DNA from: JAJDOD01 sp050299835
GTDB taxonomy: Bacteria > Pseudomonadota > Alphaproteobacteria > Rhodobacterales > Rhodobacteraceae
Direction: 5' to 3'
DNA: 64,000 bases
Assembly (NCBI GenBank): GCA_050299835.1
Contig: JBNKWP010000018.1
Span: 3,704-67,703, forward strand
Both the position numbers and the translations under genes were made by a program. Positions within the stretch are counted from its first letter, which is position 1. Each line of letters begins with the position of its first letter. The notes beneath the pieces are model-generated. The model had not been told where the DNA came from. It did not search any database and was given only the letters and a program-made list of their open reading frames with translations. Shown piece after piece: positions 25,041 through 33,789 of this stretch.

Positions 25041-26737
25041 CACGCGGCTTCCTCCTGATCGGTGTCGTCGGATTGCGCGTCCGCTTCCGATTTCGGCGTT
25101 GCGCCGTGTTCGTATTCCTCAAGGAAGTTCAGAACCTGCTCGCGGTAGAGGTAATAATCGGGGTGTTCGAGTAGCGCCTTGCGGGTTCGCGGGCGCGGCA
25201 GATCGACATTGACGATCTTGCCGATGGTCGCTTTCGGGCCGTTGGTCATCATCACCACGCGGTCGGCCAGAAGGATCGCTTCGTCCACGTCGTGGGTGAC
25301 GCAGATCGCGGTGACCTTGGTGCGGGACCAGACCTCCATCAGGACTTCCTGAAGCTCCCAGCGGGTGAGGCTGTCGAGCATCCCGAAAGGCTCATCGAGA
25401 AGCAGGAGCTTGGGCGAGAGAGCGAAAGCGCGGGCGATGCCGACGCGCTGTTTCATGCCGTTCGAAAGCTCGGCGGCGCCCTTGTCCATCGAGTCCGCAA
25501 GGCCGACCCGCTCAAGGTAGTATTCCACCACGTCCTGACGCTCGGCTTGGCTGGCGCGCGGATAGACCTTGTCGACGCCGATGGCGACATTCTCCTTCGC
25601 GGTGAGCCAGGGGAAAAGGTTCGGCGACTGGAACACCACCGCGCGCTCGGGATCGGCACCCTCCACATGGCGGCCGTCGAGCTTGATCGCGCCCTTGGAG
25701 ATTTCGTTCAGGCCCGCCGCCATCGTCAGGACGGTGGACTTGCCGCAGCCGGAATGGCCGATCAGCGAGATGAACTCGCCCCGGTCGATCTTGAGGTCGA
25801 AATCCTCGACCACGGTGAGCGGTCCCTTCGGCGTGGGATAAATCTTGTGAAGCTGGGAGAAGTCGAGGAAGCGGTTGTCGATCAGCCCTTCCTGGGCCTG
25901 CGCAACCACCGCCGGAATCCCGTGGATCGGTGTCACGTCGGGCAACTGGCGCGTACCCTCGATCTTGGCCTCGATGCCCACATCCATCAGGTACTTGGTG
26001 ACCTTGGCGCGAAGTTCCTTGAACGTGTCGTCATGGTTCATTTCCATCCGGTCGCGTGGGCGGGGGATGGTGACCTTGAACTCCTCGCCCAGCGTCCCGT
26101 CAGGGTTCAGCGCGATGATCCGGTCGGCCAAAACGATGGCTTCGTCCACATCGTTGGTGATGAGGACGCAGGTTTTCTTCTCCACCTCCCAGATATGCTC
26201 GATCTCGTCGGCAAGGTTGGCGCGTGTCAGCGCGTCAAGCGCCGAAAGGGGTTCATCGAGCAGCAGAACCTCGGGCGACATGGCGAGGGCACGGGCGACA
26301 TTCACCCGCTGGCGCATACCGCCGGACAGTTCCGCCGGACGGCGGGTCTTGGCGTGGCCAAGGCCGACCATGTCGACGTAAGTGTCCACCTTGGCCTGCT
26401 TTTCCTTCGCCGGCATTCCCTTGAAGATCGTATCGACGGCCAGCCGGACATTCCCGTCCACCGTCAGCCAGGGCATCAGCGAATAGCTCTGGAAGATCAC
26501 ACCGCGTTCGGGACCGGGGCCGGTGATTTCCTTACCTTTGAAGGTAGCGCCGCCTTTCGTGGGCGTGTCGAGGCCTGCCAGCAGGTTGATCAGCGTCGTC
26601 TTGCCGGTGCCGGAGAAGCCGAGGAGGACGAGGAATTCGCCCTCCTCCACCTTCAGCGTGATGTCCTTCAGAACGTCGGTTTTGGCAGCGCCTTCACCGT
26701 AGCTCTTGGAGACGTTTTCGAGTGTCAGGATGCTCAT
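25040..26737 (-). CDS. Nitrate ABC transporter, tandem ATPase (NrtC/NrtD-like fusion)
   Basis: Two ABC ATPase domains in one chain of 565 residues. NBD1: Walker A GFSGTGKTT (40-48), signature LSGGMRQR (137-144), Walker B VLLLDEP. NBD2: Walker A GHSGCGKST (327-335), signature LSNGMKQR, Walker B LLLLDEP. The switch-loop histidine is present in NBD2 (CVTHDVDEA) but is asparagine in NBD1 (LITNDVDEA), implying functional asymmetry. The start MSILTLEN follows AGGTGA. It drives nitrate import with the NrtB permease and NrtA binding protein. Confidence 0.92.
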   Translation of the reverse strand: MSILTLENVSKSYGEGAAKTDVLKDITLKVEEGEFLVLLGFSGTGKTTLINLLAGLDTPTKGGATFKGKEITGPGPERGVIFQSYSLMPWLTVDGNVRLAVDTIFKGMPAKEKQAKVDTYVDMVGLGHAKTRRPAELSGGMRQRVNVARALAMSPEVLLLDEPLSALDALTRANLADEIEHIWEVEKKTCVLITNDVDEAIVLADRIIALNPDGTLGEEFKVTIPRPRDRMEMNHDDTFKELRAKVTKYLMDVGIEAKIEGTRQLPDVTPIHGIPAVVAQAQEGLIDNRFLDFSQLHKIYPTPKGPLTVVEDFDLKIDRGEFISLIGHSGCGKSTVLTMAAGLNEISKGAIKLDGRHVEGADPERAVVFQSPNLFPWLTAKENVAIGVDKVYPRASQAERQDVVEYYLERVGLADSMDKGAAELSNGMKQRVGIARAFALSPKLLLLDEPFGMLDSLTRWELQEVLMEVWSRTKVTAICVTHDVDEAILLADRVVMMTNGPKATIGKIVNVDLPRPRTRKALLEHPDYYLYREQVLNFLEEYEHGATPKSEADAQSDDTDQEEAA

Positions 26738-26741
26738 GGGA

Positions 26742-27818
26742 TCACCTGTGGTTCGTGAAGGTGAAGAGCGACTGCAGGGCGTACATGACGCGATCCAGCA
26801 GGAACCCGATGATGCCGATGGTGAGCACCGCCACCATGATCTTGGCGAGCGACTGGCTGGAGCCGTTCTGGAACTCGTCCCACACAAATTTGCCAAGGCC
26901 GGGGTTCTGGGCGAGCATTTCCGCCGCGATCAGGACCATCCAGCCGACACCGAGCGAGAGGCGCAGGCCGGTGAAGATCAGCGGCAGCGCCGAGGGCAAC
27001 ACCAGCTTGGTGATCTTGGTCCAGGTGCCCATCTTCAGCACCTTGGAGACATTGACGAGATCCTTGTCGATCGACGCCACGCCAAGCGCGGTGTTGATCA
27101 GCGTCGGCCAGAGCGAGCAGAGCGTCACCGTGATGGCGGAGACGAGGAAAGACTTGGCGAAGAACCCGTCATTGGTGGCGTAGACCGCCGAGACGATCAT
27201 GGTGACGATCGGAAGCCAGGCCAGTGGCGAGACCGGTTTGAAGATCTGGATGATCGGGTTCAGCGCAGCGTTGGCTGTCGGTGAAAGACCTGCGGCGATG
27301 CCGAGCGGGATGGCGACAGCCGACGCGATCAGGAAGCCGAAGAACACGGTCTGGATCGAGGTCCAAATCTGGCTGTAGTAGCTCGGCGCGCCGGTATATT
27401 CGCGGGCCACCGGTTCCTTGCCCTGCTCGATGCGGCGTTCGTTCAGTTGGGCGACCTTGGCGTCGAATTCGGCCTTCGCTTCCGCTTTCTGCAGGGCGTC
27501 CTGATGCAGGTTCACCGCCTCGGTCCAGACCTGCGCCGGTCCGGGGACTGCGCCGAGCGATGTCTGAACGGTGGGGGCGAGCGTGGCCCAGAGGGCGAGG
27601 AACGCGGCGATGGCCAGAAGCGGAACGCCGAGAAGCCTCCAGATTTCCGAGAACTGGGCCTGAGGATTGTCTCCGGCGGCGGCTTTCAGAACCGGCGTCA
27701 TCCAGGACAGGCCAAGCACCTGGAACCAGCGGTCGGCCTTGTTGATGCGGGTGAAGAGCCGCTCGCGACGCGCTTCCTTGTCGGCGCCTGCGGTGAAGTT
27801 CGGATCGACGGCTGTCAT
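26742..27818 (-). CDS. nrtB: Nitrate ABC transporter permease NrtB
   Basis: Permease of 358 residues with an N-terminal cytoplasmic extension, one helix near residue 70, a charged Lys/Glu-rich loop (about 105-140) and a C-terminal transport domain of about five helices. The EAA-like coupling segment is around SKVLKMGTWTKITKLVLPSALP. The C-terminal blocks match nitrate/taurine-type permeases. Lies 4 bases upstream of the ATPase start. Confidence 0.94.
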   Translation of the reverse strand: MTAVDPNFTAGADKEARRERLFTRINKADRWFQVLGLSWMTPVLKAAAGDNPQAQFSEIWRLLGVPLLAIAAFLALWATLAPTVQTSLGAVPGPAQVWTEAVNLHQDALQKAEAKAEFDAKVAQLNERRIEQGKEPVAREYTGAPSYYSQIWTSIQTVFFGFLIASAVAIPLGIAAGLSPTANAALNPIIQIFKPVSPLAWLPIVTMIVSAVYATNDGFFAKSFLVSAITVTLCSLWPTLINTALGVASIDKDLVNVSKVLKMGTWTKITKLVLPSALPLIFTGLRLSLGVGWMVLIAAEMLAQNPGLGKFVWDEFQNGSSQSLAKIMVAVLTIGIIGFLLDRVMYALQSLFTFTNHR

Positions 27819-27842
27819 GGGTTGGTTTCCTTTTGGCGGGGT

Positions 27843-27901
27843 GCCGGGCTGAAGCCCGGCCTACGCGTTTGGGTTCGGTGTAGGCCGGGCTTCAGCCCGG
27901 C
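27843..27901. repeat. Long perfect inverted repeat (REP-like) between nrtA and nrtB
   Basis: Two 22-base arms (27843-27864 and 27880-27901) are exact inverted copies around a 15-base loop. Each arm also contains an internal near-palindrome, GCCGGGCT-GA-AGCCCGGC. It occupies the nrtA-nrtB spacer. The GTAGGCCGGGCTTCAGCCC type of sequence resembles dispersed extragenic palindromes. It may protect the nrtA message 3' end, so that binding protein exceeds permease. Confidence 0.85.
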
Positions 27902-27909
27902 CATCTCGT

Positions 27910-29277
27910 TCACCCTTGCACTTCGTTGCCGACGACGGTCTGGCCGCTCTTCAACCCGATCGGCAGGCTTTCGAGATAGGCGTTGGGTTCGCGACCGTCG
28001 TAGGGAATGCCGTCGATGATGTCCTCGGCGGGCGTCACGGCCTTGTAACCGTCACTATCCCAGGGGAAATCGGCTTCATCGGCCAGGCCCTCATCGACCA
28101 GAAGGCGGGCGGCTTCGAGGTAGATCCCGGGCTTGTACACGTCCCTGGCGACCTGGTGATACCACTCGTCCGACTGGGCTTCCGGGATCTGGCCCCAGCG
28201 GCGCATCTGGGTCAGGTACCAGATGGCGTCCGAATAGAACGGATAGGTCGCGTTGTAGCGGAAGAAGACGTTGAAGTCGGGAACCTCGCGCTTGTCACCC
28301 TTTTCGTACTCGAAGGTGCCGGTCATCGAGTTGGCGATCACCTCGGCATCGGCGCCGACATATTCGGGGCGGGCGAGGATCTCGACCGCCTCAGCGCGGT
28401 TGGCGTTGTCGTTCTCATCCAGCCAGATCGCGGCGCGGATGAGCGCTTTGGTCACGGCGAGCGTGGTGTTAGGGTATTTCTCGGCGAATTCGGCGGTGAT
28501 GCCGAACACCTTTTCCGGGTTGTTCTTCCACAGCTCGTAATCGGTGATGACCGGAACGCCGATGCCCTTGAACACGGCTTGCTGGTTCCAGGGTTCACCC
28601 ACGCAGTAGCCGTAGATGGTGCCGGCCTCCAAGGTCGCGGGCATTTGCGGCGGCGGGGTCACGGACAGCAGAACGTCCGCGCCGATCTGGCCGGTGATGT
28701 TTTCAGGGCTGTAATAGCCCGGCTCCAGCCCGCCAGCCGCAAGCCAGTAGCGCAGCTCGTAATTGTGGGTCGAAACCGGGAAGACCATGCCCATGTTGAA
28801 GGGCTTGCCTTCGTTCTTGTACTGCTCGACCACCGGGGCCAGAGCTGAGGCGCTGATCGGGTGCTGCGGCAAACCGTCGGCATTGGTCGGGATGTTCGGT
28901 TTCATCGCCTCCCAGACCTCGTTCGACACGGTGATGCCATTGCCGTTCAGATCCATGGAAAACGGTGTGATAATATGGGCTTCCGTGCCGAAGCCGATGG
29001 TGGCGGCAAGCGGTTGACCAGCCAGCATGTGGGCCCCGTCGAGCTGACCGTCGATGACGCCATCCAGCAGGACCTTCCAGTTGGCCTGCGCTTCCAGCGT
29101 GACGAAAAGCCCCTCATCCAGGAAGTAGCCCTGTTCATAAGCGACCGCGAGCGGCGCCATATCCGTCAGCTTGATGAACCCGAAGGTGAGTTCGTCTTTT
29201 TCCAGATCGAGTAGCTCGGCGGACGCGCCTGTCGCCATGACGGCGGAAAGCGTGATGCCGGTCAGAAGTCGCTTCAT
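27910..29277 (-). CDS. nrtA: Nitrate ABC transporter substrate-binding protein NrtA
   Basis: Binding protein of 455 residues from the NrtA/CmpA family. The N terminus MKRLLTGITL...ATGASA is a Sec signal peptide without an obvious lipobox cysteine. Family blocks: LTFGFIKLTDMAPLAVA, DGAHMLAGQPLAA, EAGTIYGYCVGEPWNQQ. The start at 29277 follows GAGGAA; the longer open frame upstream runs through the leader terminator and is not coding. First structural gene after the NasT-controlled leader. Confidence 0.95.
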   Translation of the reverse strand: MKRLLTGITLSAVMATGASAELLDLEKDELTFGFIKLTDMAPLAVAYEQGYFLDEGLFVTLEAQANWKVLLDGVIDGQLDGAHMLAGQPLAATIGFGTEAHIITPFSMDLNGNGITVSNEVWEAMKPNIPTNADGLPQHPISASALAPVVEQYKNEGKPFNMGMVFPVSTHNYELRYWLAAGGLEPGYYSPENITGQIGADVLLSVTPPPQMPATLEAGTIYGYCVGEPWNQQAVFKGIGVPVITDYELWKNNPEKVFGITAEFAEKYPNTTLAVTKALIRAAIWLDENDNANRAEAVEILARPEYVGADAEVIANSMTGTFEYEKGDKREVPDFNVFFRYNATYPFYSDAIWYLTQMRRWGQIPEAQSDEWYHQVARDVYKPGIYLEAARLLVDEGLADEADFPWDSDGYKAVTPAEDIIDGIPYDGREPNAYLESLPIGLKSGQTVVGNEVQG

Positions 29278-29326
29278 ATTTTCTTCCTCATGCTTGCCGC
29301 CCTCTCGTTCGGGGCGGCCGGAAAAC

Positions 29327-29382
29327 AAAAAAAGCCGCAAGACCTCGCGCTGGCACGTGTTGCGCAGCGGGGTCGAGCGGCT
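29327..29382 (-). terminator. Intrinsic terminator in the nrtA leader
   Basis: On the minus strand AGCCGC (29382-29377) pairs with GCGGCT (29338-29333), and GACC with GGTC inside it, followed directly by seven T, a G and four T. The 5' arm overlaps the loop and 3' arm of the second hexaloop hairpin at 29374-29389, so the two structures exclude each other. This is the off state expected for an ANTAR antitermination leader. Confidence 0.85.
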
Positions 29383-29432
29383 TTGCTCGGGATCGCCCAT
29401 CTTGGGAAATTCGGGAGAGCGCCATTGCTCTC
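29374..29432 (-). promoter_or_regulatory. ANTAR (NasT) dual-hexaloop antitermination RNA element
   Basis: Minus-strand leader RNA with two hairpins: GAGAGC-AATGGC-GCTCTC (29432-29415) and CGAGC-AAAGCC-GCTCG (29389-29374). Each has a six-base loop with A at position 1 and G at position 4, the known ANTAR target signature. The linker is about 25 bases. NasT, encoded upstream, has an ANTAR domain. Binding would stabilise the second hairpin and so block the overlapping terminator. Seen in sequence; the mechanism is known from NasR/NasT and EutV systems. Confidence 0.85.
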
Positions 29433-29540
29433 AAGGACTTGATGGCCCGGATCGCGCGATCGATGCAAGACGACCCTCAGCATTCACGGCTTGTATCCGG
29501 CGGCATGCTGCGCTGCGGCAATGAGTTGCACAAAAAACGG

Positions 29541-30710
29541 TCAGCTTTTCGCATGTGGGTCGAAAATCGTGCCATCGAAAAACTCGTTGGCGGCGAGAAT
29601 CAGGCGACCCTGCCCGGTCGAGACAGCGGTGTCCGCCGCGATTCCCCCTTCTATCTTCTCGGAGGCCCCCGGCATCACCGCGCCAATTTCGGTCAAGTGC
29701 TTGCGGTAGAGATCCGATCGGAACACGCCCCGCGCCCGCTCCATTGCCGACGCCCGCTCAAGGCCCAGACGCCCGGCCATCTGTCCGGCGATCCACGCCG
29801 CCTGGCTTTTCCACGGGAAGTTCGCGGCACTTTCGAAGAACCGCAGGAAATGTGGCGAGGAGCGAACCTCCCCGGACGGGCTGACCGTGAGCTTGCCGGT
29901 CAGCGCCCGGTCGATGATCTCTGTCGGAAGATCCAGATATTCGCGATGTGAAAGAAACTCCGCCGCCGTCGTATGTACGCCGCCCTGCCCCAGCCAGCGA
30001 CAGGCCTTCCAGACCGCGCGCATGAGCCGACCGGTCATGCCGGGTTCCTCTGCCGCCCAGTCGGTACGGACCGCGAGCACTTTTTCCGGCGCGAAGCTCC
30101 AGATCGCGGCACCTGGCAGGATCAGTGACCCAAGGCCGCGCTCGACGGTCTGGCTGCCCCAGGGCTCGCCCACGCAGAACGCGTCGATTTCGCCGGCCTC
30201 GAGCGCGTCGGCCATCATTGGCGGCGGCACGGTGCGGATATCGACCGCCTGCGGGGCGGGCAGACCGGAGGCGGACAGCCAGTAATAGAGAAGCTCGGCC
30301 TGCATGGAAAAGGGAAACGGCACGCCGATCCGCAGAGTCCTGTCGGCTGCCGCGACAAGAGCCGCGCCTGCGGCCCTCGCATCCAGAAAATCCGGCACCG
30401 GTGCCAGACGTTCGGCCAGCGCGTTACTGACACCGATCACGGTGCCGTTGACTGACAGCACCATCAGCGCCGAGATGGCGGACGAAACGCCGCCGAGCCC
30501 GAGCGCCATCGCCACCGGGATGGGCGCAAGCATATGGGCTGCGTCCACACGCCCGAACGCCAACATGTCGCGGACCGAGGACCAGGACGAGGCGCGGACA
30601 AGATCCAGCGTGATCCCCTCTTCGCGATCGAACCCCATCTTCGAGGCAACGACCAGCGGCGCGGCGTCCACAAGCGGCACGAAGGCCACGGAAAGACGCG
30701 GGCCCGTCAC
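29541..30710 (-). CDS. nasS: Nitrate sensor NasS (cytoplasmic CmpA/NrtA-like protein)
   Basis: NrtA-family protein of 389 residues lacking a signal peptide, as expected for NasS, which binds nitrate in the cytoplasm and holds NasT inactive when nitrate is absent. Family blocks: VAFVPLVDAAPLVVA, DAAHMLAPIPVAM, EAGEIDAFCVGEPWGSQ. The GTG start overlaps the nasT stop (GTGA), so the sensor and antiterminator are made together. Paralogous to the adjacent nrtA. Confidence 0.93.
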   Translation of the reverse strand: MTGPRLSVAFVPLVDAAPLVVASKMGFDREEGITLDLVRASSWSSVRDMLAFGRVDAAHMLAPIPVAMALGLGGVSSAISALMVLSVNGTVIGVSNALAERLAPVPDFLDARAAGAALVAAADRTLRIGVPFPFSMQAELLYYWLSASGLPAPQAVDIRTVPPPMMADALEAGEIDAFCVGEPWGSQTVERGLGSLILPGAAIWSFAPEKVLAVRTDWAAEEPGMTGRLMRAVWKACRWLGQGGVHTTAAEFLSHREYLDLPTEIIDRALTGKLTVSPSGEVRSSPHFLRFFESAANFPWKSQAAWIAGQMAGRLGLERASAMERARGVFRSDLYRKHLTEIGAVMPGASEKIEGGIAADTAVSTGQGRLILAANEFFDGTIFDPHAKS

Positions 30711-31291
30711 GACAGCAGATCCGAGGCGGTGACAAGCGCGGCGGCGATCTCCGTGATCTTCTTGCCCTTGTCCATCGCGGTCTTGCGCAGAAGACCGTAC
30801 GCCTCATCCTCGGTCAGGCCGCGCGACTTCATCAACAGGCCCTTGGCCCGGTCGAGGACCTTGCGTTCCTCCAAAGCGCGCTTGGTTTCCGCCAGTTCCT
30901 CCCGCATCCGGCGGAACATGTGAAACCGCGCCACGGCGGCCTCCACCACCGGGCGAACCCGCTCGGGGCGGATATCGTCGACGACATAGGCGGAAACACC
31001 CGCCTCGATGGCAGCCTTGGTCAGGCTTTCCTCGCTGGTATCGGCAAAGATGGCAACCGGACGCTCCAGCGGACCGGAGGCCAGCGTCAACTCCTCGATC
31101 ACGTCGCGGGAGGGGTTGGTCAGGTCGATGATCACGACGTCGGGATTGTGCTGGCTCACCCGTTTCGCGATCCCCGAGACCTCGCCGATGACATGGACCT
31201 CGTGATCCCCCGCCGATTTCAGGCTGTCGACGATAGACAGCGCCCGGTCACGGTCGGGTTCGACGATAAGGATGCGGAGACTGTCACTCAT
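30707..31291 (-). CDS. nasT: ANTAR-domain antiterminator NasT
   Basis: Response-regulator-like protein of 194 residues. The receiver domain (ILIVEPDRDRALSIV, VVIIDLTNPSRD) is followed by a coiled linker and an ANTAR RNA-binding domain (ERKVLDRAKGLLMKSRGLTE, KITEIAAAL). It binds two-hairpin leader RNA and prevents termination. The matching RNA target is present between nasS and nrtA. The start MSDSLRIL at 31291 is chosen over an in-frame upstream extension; no strong ribosome binding site is visible. Confidence 0.94.
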   Translation of the reverse strand: MSDSLRILIVEPDRDRALSIVDSLKSAGDHEVHVIGEVSGIAKRVSQHNPDVVIIDLTNPSRDVIEELTLASGPLERPVAIFADTSEESLTKAAIEAGVSAYVVDDIRPERVRPVVEAAVARFHMFRRMREELAETKRALEERKVLDRAKGLLMKSRGLTEDEAYGLLRKTAMDKGKKITEIAAALVTASDLLS

Positions 31292-31502
31292 GGGCGCGAA
31301 TGAAGCGATTTGGGGCGGAGAGTTTAATGAAAAAGACCGTTCTTGCGGCACGCATTCCCAGTCTGCCCGGAAAACGGGCAATGCCCCGCTGCGGCGCCAG
31401 AGAATTCAGCCGGGACGCAAACCGGTAATCGGCATCTGCCTCTATGGACAGTGCTCCACCGGCTCGCATACGGTCGGCCCAGGCTAGCGAGGGAGGAATG
31501 GC

Positions 31503-31955
31503 ATGTTGAAGGGTATCGATCCGCGTCTGAATGCCGATGTGCTCTATGTTTTGCGGGCGATGGGGCATGGCGACACCATCATCCTGTCCGACACGAATTT
31601 CCCCGCCGACAGCATTGCCCAAGAGACAATGCACGGCCAATTGCTCAGGATGGAGAACCTGACCTCGGCACAGGCGGCGGAGGCCGTGTTGTCGGTCTTT
31701 CCGCTGGATACGTTTGTCGATGACTTTGCCGCACGGATGGAGGTGGTGGGCGCTCCGCACGAGATCCAGCCCTGCCAGGCCGAAGTGCAGGAGGTCATCG
31801 ACGCCGCCGAGGGCAAATCGCGCCCGATGCAGAGTGTCGAGCGCTTCGCCTTCTACGACCTCGCGCGGGACGCCTATGCGGTGATCCAGACCGGCGAACG
31901 GCGCTTCTACGGCTGCTTCATGTTCCGCAAAGGCGTGATCGGGCCGGAGGCGTGA
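31503..31955 (+). CDS. RbsD/FucU family sugar mutarotase
   Basis: Protein of 150 residues from the RbsD/FucU family, which interconverts sugar anomers (fucose or ribose). Visible family features are the N-terminal LNADVLYVLRAMGHGDTIILSD with its conserved His, and the C-terminal VERFAFYDLARDAYAVIQTGERRFYGC. FucU-like motifs seem more likely than RbsD. A strong GGGAGGA precedes the ATG. The stop overlaps the ribokinase GTG, so the two form an operon. Confidence 0.88.
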   Translation: MLKGIDPRLNADVLYVLRAMGHGDTIILSDTNFPADSIAQETMHGQLLRMENLTSAQAAEAVLSVFPLDTFVDDFAARMEVVGAPHEIQPCQAEVQEVIDAAEGKSRPMQSVERFAFYDLARDAYAVIQTGERRFYGCFMFRKGVIGPEA

Positions 31956-32884
31956 CGGTGGGCCATATCGCGATCCTTGGCGTATTCGTCGCCGACACTG
32001 CCTATCGAGCCGACCGGCAGCCGAAGATCGGGGAGACGATCCTGGGTAACAGCTTCGCCCTCGGCCCCGGTGGCAAGGGCTCGAACCAGTCGGTCGCGGC
32101 GGCGCGGGCGGGCGGCGATGTGCGGTTCATCTCGAAGCTGGGAAAGGACGTGTTCGCGGATATGGCCTTCGGCATCTGGAAAGAGGCCGGGGTCACGCCC
32201 GTGGTCGCCCAGCCCGAGGGGGCATCGACCGGGGCGGCTTACATTTTCATCGAGGAAGAAACCGGCAATAACGCCATCATCATCTATCCCGGCGCGGCGG
32301 GCACGATCTCTCCGGCGGATGTGGAGGCGGAGGCGGAGGTGATCGGTTCGGCCTCGGTCTTCATCACCCAACTGGAACAGCCCATCGACGCAGGTCTGCG
32401 GGCGCTGGAGATCGCGAAGGCCGGTGGGGCGGTGACGATCCTCAACCCGGCCCCGGCGGCGGAATTGCCGGACGCGATCTATCCCCTCTGCGATTACGTC
32501 ACGCCGAATGAAAGTGAGGCGGAGGCGCTGACCGGCATCGCGGTGACCGATGTGGCTTCGGCGGAGGCAGCGGCGCGCGCCCTGATGGCGAAGGGCGTAG
32601 GTGCGGCGCTGATTACGTTGGGAGAGAACGGGGCATTGCTCTGCACACCGGAGCGCGTCGCACACGTGCACGCGATCTCTGCCGGTCCGGTGGTGGAGAC
32701 GACCGGCGCGGGGGATGCCTTCAACGGCGGCTTCGCGGTGGCGCTGTCCGAGGGGAAGGACCCCGAGGTTGCCGTGCGCTTTGGCGCGGCCACGGCGGGC
32801 ATTTCCGTGACCCGGCCCGGAACCGCGCCGTCCATGCCGACACGGGCGCAGATTGAGGCCTTGCTGGCGACACATCGCCTCTAA
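31952..32884 (+). CDS. rbsK: Ribokinase (PfkB family carbohydrate kinase)
   Basis: PfkB-family kinase of about 310 residues phosphorylating ribose or a similar sugar. The N-terminal GPGGKGSNQSVAAARAGG and the C-terminal catalytic block ETTGAGDAFNGGF (catalytic Asp in GAGD) are both complete, as is the substrate-side TPNESEAEALTG. GTG start overlaps the mutarotase stop by 4 bases; a second GTG two codons later is possible. No sugar transporter lies beside it. Confidence 0.92.
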   Translation: MTVGHIAILGVFVADTAYRADRQPKIGETILGNSFALGPGGKGSNQSVAAARAGGDVRFISKLGKDVFADMAFGIWKEAGVTPVVAQPEGASTGAAYIFIEEETGNNAIIIYPGAAGTISPADVEAEAEVIGSASVFITQLEQPIDAGLRALEIAKAGGAVTILNPAPAAELPDAIYPLCDYVTPNESEAEALTGIAVTDVASAEAAARALMAKGVGAALITLGENGALLCTPERVAHVHAISAGPVVETTGAGDAFNGGFAVALSEGKDPEVAVRFGAATAGISVTRPGTAPSMPTRAQIEALLATHRL

Positions 32885-32891
32885 CCAGGCG

Positions 32892-33506
32892 TCACCGCCC
32901 GATATACCGGTCCTTGCGGTGGTTCACCGCGATCATCAGGTTGACCACCACCGCCCCTAACAGCGACCACGCCACCAAAGCCAGGTTCGGCAACACGAAG
33001 AACGCCGCCGCGAACAGCACCGCGTCAAAGCCCAGTTGCACCCAGCCTGCCTGAATGCCCAGCTTCTCCTGCGCCCAAAGCGCCACAACGCCGACCCCGC
33101 CAAGCGAAGCGCCGTGCCGGAAGAGAACGATCAGGCCCATGCCAGCCGTCGCCCCCGCCAGCAGCGCCCCCAGCGTCGGGTCCAGATGGGCAAAGACCAC
33201 CTCGCGCGACATCAGTTCGGTCATGGCCGACACCAGCGTCACGGCGATGAAGCTCTTGATCGTAAAACGTGGCCCCATGCGCAGCCAGGCAAAGACGTAG
33301 AACGGCAGGTTCACCACGAAGAACACCACCCCGAAGCTGAGGCCGGTGACATAGCTCAAAAGTACCCCCAGGCCCGCCGTCTGTCCGGTGATCAGCCCCA
33401 GATGAGTCAGCATGGTCACGGCGAAAGCGCAGAGCGCGGTCCCGAGGAGGAAAGCGAGGATATCCTCGCCGAGCGAGTGTTCGAGGGATTTATGCGGTTC
33501 GGCCAT
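32892..33506 (-). CDS. YitT family membrane protein
   Basis: Integral membrane protein of 204 residues with five to six hydrophobic segments. Features typical of YitT/DUF161 proteins: GLGVLLSYVTGLSFGVVFFVVN, and the second-half GLIVLFRHGASLGGVGVVALW. The role of the family is unknown, with transport suggested. Start MAEPHKS at 33506 is preferred over M at 33524, though neither has a clear ribosome binding site. Convergent with ribokinase. Confidence 0.85.
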   Translation of the reverse strand: MAEPHKSLEHSLGEDILAFLLGTALCAFAVTMLTHLGLITGQTAGLGVLLSYVTGLSFGVVFFVVNLPFYVFAWLRMGPRFTIKSFIAVTLVSAMTELMSREVVFAHLDPTLGALLAGATAGMGLIVLFRHGASLGGVGVVALWAQEKLGIQAGWVQLGFDAVLFAAAFFVLPNLALVAWSLLGAVVVNLMIAVNHRKDRYIGR

Positions 33507-33719
33507 GGGGCGTCTCTGCCTCATGGGGAGGGGTTTGTCACGCGGCACTGGGTCGGTAGATGCGTTCGGAACTTGCTGGAAGGTCATGCGCCCGGAGCCA
33601 CGCGCGGGCTCACGCTCGCGGGCATTGCGTCAAAGACACGGAGCGAGGTCCGCTCTGCGGGATGAAGCTGCCCTTTGCCATCACACCCGAATGTCCGATT
33701 TCAGTGCGCATGCGGCAGT

Positions 33720-33748
33720 CAGTGGCAGTGTTGAAGACACTGCTACTG
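33720..33748 (+). promoter_or_regulatory. Hairpin upstream of SMI1/KNR4 gene
   Basis: A 12-bp stem (CAGTGGCAGTGT / ACACTGCTACTG, one G-T wobble) with a 5-base loop lies about 41 bases before the start codon at 33790. No U-tract follows. It could be a leader structure or a remnant of acquired flanking DNA. Confidence 0.4.
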
Positions 33749-33789
33749 GTGTTAGGCTCGTTCAGATTGCTAAACAGCGAGATTACCTA

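Noticed and set aside
26738..26896. N-terminal extension of the tandem ATPase frame
   Set aside because: Lies inside the nrtB gene in another frame and has no family similarity; the ATPase starts at 26737 with AGGTGA upstream.
29278..29400. Extension of the nrtA frame into the leader
   Set aside because: Covers the intrinsic terminator and an ANTAR hairpin; a signal peptide and ribosome binding site define the start at 29277.
29450..29461. 12-bp palindrome GATCGCGCGATC upstream of the ANTAR hairpins, considered as an NtrC or promoter element
   Set aside because: Does not match the NtrC consensus and no convincing -35/-10 or -24/-12 pair could be placed around it.
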